Source of the DNA: DASZZV01 sp035544835
Lineage (GTDB): Bacteria; Acidobacteriota; Thermoanaerobaculia; Gp7-AA8
Direction of reading: 5' to 3'
DNA length: 11,494 nucleotides
Assembly (NCBI GenBank): GCA_035544835.1
Contig: DASZZV010000066.1
Coordinates: 1 to 11,494 of the forward strand
Part shown: one piece after another, positions 8,020-11,494 of the stretch
Layout: each line of letters starts with the position of its first letter
Numbering within the stretch: position 1 is the stretch's first letter
Program-made: the position numbers and the translations under genes
The notes under the pieces: generated by a model
The model's database searches: none
Seen by the model: only the letters and a program-made list of their open reading frames with translations
What the model was told of the DNA's origin: nothing

Positions 8020-8024
8020 CTCCT
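8020..8024 (-). promoter_or_regulatory. Ribosome binding site of the thiolase gene
   Basis: On the minus strand AGGAG sits 11 bases before the ATG at 8008. The spacing is slightly long but usable, and no other start competes nearby. Confidence 0.65.
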
Positions 8025-8059
8025 TTGAGGTGTCGCCACTAGTGATACGGCGCTGGATA

Positions 8060-8872
8060 TTAACCCGCATCCGCCGTAGAAGAAAACGGCCCCGAGCGGC
8101 GCCGAATTCTCCACGCCAGAGCGGCGATGCCGGCGATTTCCATCAGCGACGTCCATATGCTCGCCTCGATCCCGAACGAGCCGCCCGTCAACGCTGCCGG
8201 CCCATGATCGATTGTCCTGAACAGCGTCGGCTGGATCACGAACCCGCTCACTTCATGACCGAGAACCGGCCCGCTGAAAATGTTCCACCAGGTATGCAGA
8301 AAAATCGGCATCCACAGCGACTCGGCCAGTAGATAAGCAAGTGACAGGAGAAGGCCAGCCAGAAAGATATTGAAGATGGCAATGAAGCCGACGGAACGGT
8401 TTCCGATATGGAGCAGTCCAAACAGGAGCGATGCCCCGATGGTTCCCCACAGCCGGCTGCGATGAATGAGTTTCTGAAAGATGAAGCCGCGGAAGAGCAG
8501 CTCCTCATGTACGGCAGCGGGGATAAAAACGAGGAGAATCTCTCGCCAGGGAAGTGAGGCGCCGCGCGCATGCCGCAGGGAGGTCGTAAGACCGATCAGC
8601 AGATCGGCTCCCCCGATCAGAACCGTGGCGATGCCGATACCGGTCAGAGCATCGACGGTGATTCGCGATGGGTCGAGGCCCAGCCTCCACCTGGGATTTG
8701 AAATTGCGCAACTGACCACCGATGCGATGGAGACCGCGACGAAGCCTGCCCACTGATTCTTCATCAGGTCCGACCTGGCCATGAACTGCACCAGTGCCGC
8801 CAGTAGCGAGAGGTAGAGAACGAGAAAGACCGCGATCGGTCTGACCGCCTCGTTATGTTCGAGTCGCAACAT
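8060..8872 (-). CDS. CPBP family intramembrane glutamic endopeptidase (CAAX protease-like)
   Basis: From ATG 8872 the product has 270 residues and several membrane segments (about 12-31, 41-57, 76-96, 111-121, 143-155, 161-183 and 235-255). All three catalytic motifs of the family are present: HEELLFRG with Glu123, Glu124 and Arg128; FGLLH ending in His155; and HTWWN with His193 and Asn197. These enzymes cleave within or near the inner membrane; in bacteria the known roles include bacteriocin self-immunity and membrane protein processing, and the substrate here is unknown. The frame stays open to an ATG at 8938, but those 22 extra residues (RILNFL, FRIL) are translated from an AT-rich repeat, so I place the start at MLRLEHNE. 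I see no strong ribosome site before it. The thiolase gene follows after 51 bp. Confidence 0.9.
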   Translation of the reverse strand: MLRLEHNEAVRPIAVFLVLYLSLLAALVQFMARSDLMKNQWAGFVAVSIASVVSCAISNPRWRLGLDPSRITVDALTGIGIATVLIGGADLLIGLTTSLRHARGASLPWREILLVFIPAAVHEELLFRGFIFQKLIHRSRLWGTIGASLLFGLLHIGNRSVGFIAIFNIFLAGLLLSLAYLLAESLWMPIFLHTWWNIFSGPVLGHEVSGFVIQPTLFRTIDHGPAALTGGSFGIEASIWTSLMEIAGIAALAWRIRRRSGPFSSTADAG

Positions 8873-8880
8873 TTTGTGAA

Positions 8881-8935
8881 GAATGCGGAATTCAGAATCC
8901 AGAAAATTCAGAATGCGGAAAGCGGAATGAGAATG
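8881..8935. repeat. AT-rich GAATGCGGAA / ATTCAGAAT repeat patch
   Basis: GAATGCGGAA occurs at 8881 and again at 8911. ATTCAGAAT occurs at 8890 and 8906. GCGGAATGAGAATGC closes the patch. It lies immediately before the CPBP start and gives a false N-terminal extension when translated. Its base composition stands out against the GC-rich surroundings. Confidence 0.7.
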
Positions 8936-8971
8936 CAACGCTCAGAGGAGTGATAACGATTAGAGCGATTC

Positions 8972-9262
8972 GCCGGGTGAGCCCGAAATCAGCGCACAAA
9001 TCCAGGCGGGCAACCCCTCTCCCCGAGGGAGAGGGTGGACCGAAGGCCGGGTGAGGGCGCCGTAAATCGGCGCACAAATCCGGGCGAGCAACTTCTCTAT
9101 CGGAAGAAGTGCTGGTCGCTTACGGCGCGTTGCTTTCGACAGGCGACAGGAATGATCGCGTTGTGCTTTCACTCCGCGGCGGGTGGGTGACATTAACGGT
9201 TGACTTTCGATTGCCCTCATCCGGCCTCACGGCCACCTTCTCCCTCGGGAGAAGGGTTGGTT
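8972..9262. repeat. Palindromic repeat array: two direct units and one inverted unit
   Basis: Units beginning GCCGGGTGAG at 8972 and 9046 share the block AAATCxGCGCACAAATCC plus GGCGxGCAAC (8986-9015 and 9064-9093, 26 of 30 positions equal), followed by a hairpin. The first hairpin (9015-9035) has the 9-bp stem CCCTCTCCC/GGGAGAGGG. The second is ACTTCT/AGAAGT (9091-9110). An inverted copy of the first hairpin plus its flank lies at 9212-9262 and has a compensatory C-G to T-A change in its stem. The form GAGGGAGAGGGTGG ... GGCCGGGTGAGGG resembles a palindrome I recall as widespread in bacterial genomes. No transposase is nearby. Confidence 0.75.
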
Positions 9263-9295
9263 TCTCCACCCTGCCTTCTGCTTCAGGAAATTAAA

Positions 9296-9316
9296 AGGGC
9301 GGCCTGGGGCCGCCCT
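9296..9316 (-). terminator. Rho-independent terminator of the tonB-exbB-exbD operon
   Basis: On the minus strand the sequence reads AGGGCGGCC, loop CCA, GGCCGCCCT, then TTTAATTT. This is a perfect 9-bp GC-rich stem with a U-rich tail, 25 bases after the stop of the last exbD. It marks the end of the operon. Confidence 0.9.
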
Positions 9317-9340
9317 GGAGGACTTTTTGTATTTCCCAGC

Positions 9341-9754
9341 TTATTGACCGCTTACATCCTCGACGATGATGCCGATGTTGTGAGCTCCACTGGAGCGGGC
9401 CATGTCGAGAAACTTCAGCGCCGAGTCGTAGGTGAGATCACGCGCACCGGCGAAGAAGATCATCTTGTTCATGTTGCCCTTCAGGATCTCGCGGAGCTTT
9501 GCGGGGAACTGATCAGGCGACACTTCAGTCTTGTTGATCATGATGCGGTTATCCGGGGTGTAGCGGAGAACGATCTGATCGTTGATGACCTCTGTCGGCA
9601 GCACAGGAGGTGCTTTGGGGGGAACCTTGACGAGGTATCCCATCTGTACGACCGGCGTAATAACCATGAAGATGATGAGTAGCACTAGGACGACGTCCAC
9701 CAGAGGCGTGACGTTGATGTCTGATTTGACTGAACCGCTGCCACCTACCTGCAT
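9341..9754 (-). CDS. exbD: Biopolymer transport protein ExbD/TolR family (second copy)
   Basis: The product has 137 residues. A short cytoplasmic N-terminus (SDINVTPLVD) leads into one membrane helix at about 20-40 (VDVVLVLLIIFMVITPVV) and a periplasmic domain. Asp20 in TPLVDVVLVLL is the proton-carrying residue of ExbD/TolR. The protein would sit in the ExbB pore and couple proton flow to TonB. The gene starts three bases after the stop of the first exbD and ends 25 bases before the terminator. Its periplasmic domain (MIFFAGARDLTYDSALKFLDMARSSG at its core) differs well from that of the first copy, so this is an old paralogue rather than a fresh duplicate. Confidence 0.92.
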   Translation of the reverse strand: MQVGGSGSVKSDINVTPLVDVVLVLLIIFMVITPVVQMGYLVKVPPKAPPVLPTEVINDQIVLRYTPDNRIMINKTEVSPDQFPAKLREILKGNMNKMIFFAGARDLTYDSALKFLDMARSSGAHNIGIIVEDVSGQ

Positions 9755-9757
9755 GTT

Positions 9758-10207
9758 CTAACCCCCGGCGCCTGCTGACTTGGCGGGCTGAGCTACCAGA
9801 CCTACATCGTTGAAACCAACTTCGCGGCAGGCCTTCATGACGTCAAGCACAACGCCATACTTCACGGCCTTGTCCCCCTTGACGGCAATCTCGCGATCGG
9901 GAGTCCTGGCGTGAATGCTCTCCAGCTCGTGCTGGAGCTGCTCTTTCCGGATGACCAGCGGCCCCAGGTAAACGGTTCCGTCGGCCTTGACCGAGATCTG
10001 GAGCTGCTTATCGGTGTCCGGGGTCTTATCCGGATCAGTGGTCACCGGGAGATTCACCGGGACGCCCTTCTGCAGCAAGGGCGTAACGACCATGAAGATG
10101 ATCAGGAGGACCAGGCAGACGTCAACGAGCGGGGTGACATTAATGTCGGAACTGAGACCCGCTTTTTGAAACTTGCCGACCGGGCTAACCGATAGATGCT
10201 TTCGCAT
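9758..10207 (-). CDS. exbD: Biopolymer transport protein ExbD/TolR family (first copy)
   Basis: The product has 149 residues, with N-terminal SSDINVTPLVD, the key aspartate Asp29, one membrane helix at about 29-49 and a periplasmic domain ending in an alanine/glycine-rich tail. REIAVKGDKAVKYGVVLDVM is the conserved ExbD periplasmic core. The ATG at 10207 has AGGAG nine bases upstream (10217-10221) and lies inside the end of exbB, so the two genes overlap by 23 bp in different frames, which suggests coupled translation. It works with ExbB as the stator of the TonB motor. Confidence 0.94.
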   Translation of the reverse strand: MRKHLSVSPVGKFQKAGLSSDINVTPLVDVCLVLLIIFMVVTPLLQKGVPVNLPVTTDPDKTPDTDKQLQISVKADGTVYLGPLVIRKEQLQHELESIHARTPDREIAVKGDKAVKYGVVLDVMKACREVGFNDVGLVAQPAKSAGAGG

Positions 10208-10883
10208 CGTCTCCGGCTCCTGCTTCCTTGAGCAAGTAGATGTTCATTTCCGAGCCCGAGTTGGACATCTCGACCGTGAAACGATCGATGCGGTTCTGGA
10301 AGTAGTTGTAGGCCCAGACCGCCGGAATGGCAACGAAGAGTCCGATTGCCGTCGTGACGAGAGCCTCGGAGATACCAGCCGAAACCGAGGCGATACCGCC
10401 GCCCGACTTGGCCATGCCCTGGAAGGCGTTAATGATTCCGATGACCGTTCCGAAGAGACCGACGAACGGTGCGGTTGCTCCGATGGTCGCCAGAACACCC
10501 AGATTCTCCTTGAGCTCGGCGACCGTGATCATGGCGGTCCGATCCATCCCCTGACGGGCTGCCTCGACGGTGATCTCGGGATCGATGTTGCGCTTGTCGC
10601 GTCGCCCTGCTTCAAACTCGAGCAGACCTGCGGCGATGACTTTCGCCAGGTGGCTCTGTTTGTATTTCTTGGTGACGTCGATTGCTTCCTGGTACGCGCC
10701 GCGCGTGAGCACGTTCGACAGGGAACCAATCAGCTTCATCGACTGGTTCTTGGCCTGCTGGAACACGATGAAGCGCTCGACCATAACCCAGATTGAATAG
10801 ATCGACATGATCGCCATCACGATCACGACGGCCTTGGCCATGCCGCCCATCGAATTCCACATCCCTACAGGACTCATATCCAT
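10185..10883 (-). CDS. exbB: MotA/TolQ/ExbB proton channel family protein
   Basis: From ATG 10883 the product has 232 residues. It has three membrane segments as expected: about 15-37, 128-153 (LGVLATIGATAPFVGLFGT) and 174-195 (ALVTTAIGLFVAIPAVWAYN). The cytoplasmic loop between the first two carries the typical R-x-MDRT. Glu173 precedes the third helix, as in ExbB of E. coli. ExbB forms the pentameric inner-membrane channel around ExbD. The frame is open 14 codons further up to 10925, but AGGAGG ten bases before 10883 decides the start. Encoded between tonB (52 bp upstream) and exbD (23-bp overlap). Confidence 0.95.
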   Translation of the reverse strand: MDMSPVGMWNSMGGMAKAVVIVMAIMSIYSIWVMVERFIVFQQAKNQSMKLIGSLSNVLTRGAYQEAIDVTKKYKQSHLAKVIAAGLLEFEAGRRDKRNIDPEITVEAARQGMDRTAMITVAELKENLGVLATIGATAPFVGLFGTVIGIINAFQGMAKSGGGIASVSAGISEALVTTAIGLFVAIPAVWAYNYFQNRIDRFTVEMSNSGSEMNIYLLKEAGAGDDAKASIG

Positions 10884-10893
10884 GGTTGGGTAT

Positions 10894-10899
10894 CCTCCT
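10894..10899 (-). promoter_or_regulatory. Ribosome binding site deciding the exbB start
   Basis: On the minus strand AGGAGG is ten bases before the ATG at 10883 and lies within the longer open frame to 10925. This argues for the shorter protein. Confidence 0.8.
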
Positions 10900-10935
10900 C
10901 GATCAGGGACGGCGCGAGCCGCCACTGCCGTTTTA

Positions 10936-11494
10936 TTATCTCGAAATCTTGAAAATGACGGTCAGGTTGAAAATGACATCTACAGCATTCCCGTTGAGTG
11001 TACCGGGCTTGAATCTCCACTTCTTCACGGCGTTCTCTGCCGCCACGTCGAGACCAAAAGGAAGCCCCTTCAGAATCTTTACGTCGCGAACCGAGCCGCT
11101 CTTGTCGATGATGGCCTCGATGATGACGATGCCCTGTACGCCAGCCTTGCGAGCCACTTCAGGGTAGGTCGGCTCGACGCGGCTGATGACGACCGGTGCT
11201 TTGACGTCACCGCCGACGCGAATCGGACCTTCCGGTTTGGGGACATCGACTACGCCACCGACCACACCACCCACCACGCCGCCGACGACCCCACCTTCGA
11301 CACCACCTTCGACACCACCTTCGACTCCGGCATCGCTGGCGACGGCCGGAACTTCCGGGACCTTCTCGGGAACGACGGTCGGAGCGAGATCCTGAACATT
11401 AGATGGCACCACGACCGGCTTCACGACCGTAGTCGTCGCCTTCGCCTTGGGCGGGGGTGGCGGGGGTGGCGGGGGTGGCGGGGACGCGGCCACG
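10936..11494 (-). CDS. tonB: Energy transducer TonB, N-terminus beyond the window
   Basis: The frame is open to the right edge, so the N-terminal membrane anchor is missing. Counting from the GTG codon at 11493, residues 5-15 are eleven prolines, followed by a Val/Pro/Lys-rich periplasmic spacer. Residues 56-82 are a tandem GVEG/GVVG repeat. Residues 100-185 form the TonB C-terminal domain, with VEPTYPEVARKAGVQG, IDKSGSVRDVKILKG and AVKKWRFKPGTLNGNAV as clear motifs. That domain binds the TonB box of outer-membrane receptors and carries motor force to them. It is the first visible gene of the operon, 52 bp before exbB. The GTG at 11493 is not taken as the start, since a TonB without its membrane helix would not work. 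Confidence 0.93.
   Translation of the reverse strand, partial: VAASPPPPPPPPPPPKAKATTTVVKPVVVPSNVQDLAPTVVPEKVPEVPAVASDAGVEGGVEGGVEGGVVGGVVGGVVGGVVDVPKPEGPIRVGGDVKAPVVISRVEPTYPEVARKAGVQGIVIIEAIIDKSGSVRDVKILKGLPFGLDVAAENAVKKWRFKPGTLNGNAVDVIFNLTVIFKISR
11248..11328 (-). repeat. 12-bp tandem repeat coding GVEG/GVVG in TonB
   Basis: Almost seven units of 12 bp encode three GVEG and about four GVVG tetrapeptides. On the plus strand the units read as ACCACCTTCGAC or close variants. Repeat number is likely to vary between strains, changing the length of the periplasmic spacer. Confidence 0.85.
11449..11481 (-). repeat. 9-bp repeat coding polyproline in TonB
   Basis: The plus strand repeats GGCGGGGGT with a 9-bp period, giving CCG-CCA-CCC codons for eleven prolines. 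TonB spacers are known to be proline-rich and stiff. The exact repetition makes it prone to length change. Confidence 0.8.

Larger units (their letters stand above)
8873..9340. other. Gene-free intergenic stretch with repeats and a terminator
   Basis: I see no coding gene here. The open frames that cross it are translations of repeats or of low-complexity sequence. It holds an AT-rich GAATGCGGAA repeat (8881-8935), a palindromic array (8972-9262) and the intrinsic terminator of the tonB-exbB-exbD operon (9296-9316). The promoter of the CPBP gene should lie at the left end, but I cannot point to convincing -35 and -10 boxes. Confidence 0.7.

Noticed and set aside
6971..8332. 453-codon open frame on the plus strand across the thiolase and CPBP genes
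   Set aside because: It is antisense to two genes with complete catalytic motifs, spans the gap between them, and its translation has no recognisable domain; it is a by-product of high GC.
8960..9220. 86-codon minus-strand open frame between the CPBP and exbD genes
   Set aside because: It translates the palindromic repeat array; such frames are typical of repeats and not genes.
9200..9682. 160-codon plus-strand open frame over the repeat region and the second exbD
   Set aside because: It runs antisense through the terminator and exbD; no domain is visible.
11491..11494. GTG at 11493 as the real start of tonB
   Set aside because: The protein would begin in the polyproline spacer without the required membrane anchor; the frame continues past the edge.

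Overview
The window is GC-rich bacterial chromosome from a Gram-negative organism. It carries an outer-membrane energising operon (tonB, exbB, two exbD) and a periplasmic secretin-type N-domain protein. The glycine-valine tandem repeat in TonB, the duplicated ExbD, the large secreted plant-type leucine-rich-repeat (LRR) protein and the many short palindromic repeats together look most like Acidobacteriota or a neighbouring phylum. That assignment is inference from style; there is no rRNA or phylogenetic marker here.

Layout. (1) 1-1111, minus strand: a secreted protein with two secretin/TonB short N-terminal (STN-like) domains, whose stop codon overlaps by 4 bp (ATGA) the start of a TVP38/DedA-type membrane protein that runs off the left edge. 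(2) 1159-2121, plus strand: a D-2-hydroxyacid dehydrogenase, divergent from the STN gene across a junction of fewer than 50 bp. (3) 2130-2278: an inverted pair of 52-bp double-hairpin units between two convergent genes. Their differences are mostly compensatory, so this resembles a REPIN. (4) 2287-6720, minus strand: a 1477-residue secreted protein with about 22-23 plant-type 24-residue LRRs, an FN3-like and two Ig/BACON-like segments, and a roughly 500-residue C-terminal half I cannot assign. (5) 6833-8872, minus strand: a CPBP-family membrane protease gene followed by a thiolase gene. (6) 8873-9340: a gene-free stretch holding three kinds of repeat and, at its right end, an intrinsic terminator. 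(7) 9341-11494, minus strand: tonB (N-terminus beyond the right edge), exbB, exbD1 and exbD2, ending at that terminator.

The clearest functional unit is the TonB-ExbB-ExbD operon. ExbB and the ExbDs form the inner-membrane proton-driven motor, and TonB passes its force to outer-membrane receptors. The STN domain is the part of TonB-dependent transducers and secretins that works in the periplasm, so the STN-only protein at the other end may belong to the same envelope biology, but nothing in the sequence links the two directly. Thiolase and dehydrogenase look like ordinary metabolic genes. I found no RNA genes, CRISPR arrays, transposase genes or phage genes. The most unusual content is the LRR protein, the STN-only/TVP38 pair and the two inverted palindrome systems.
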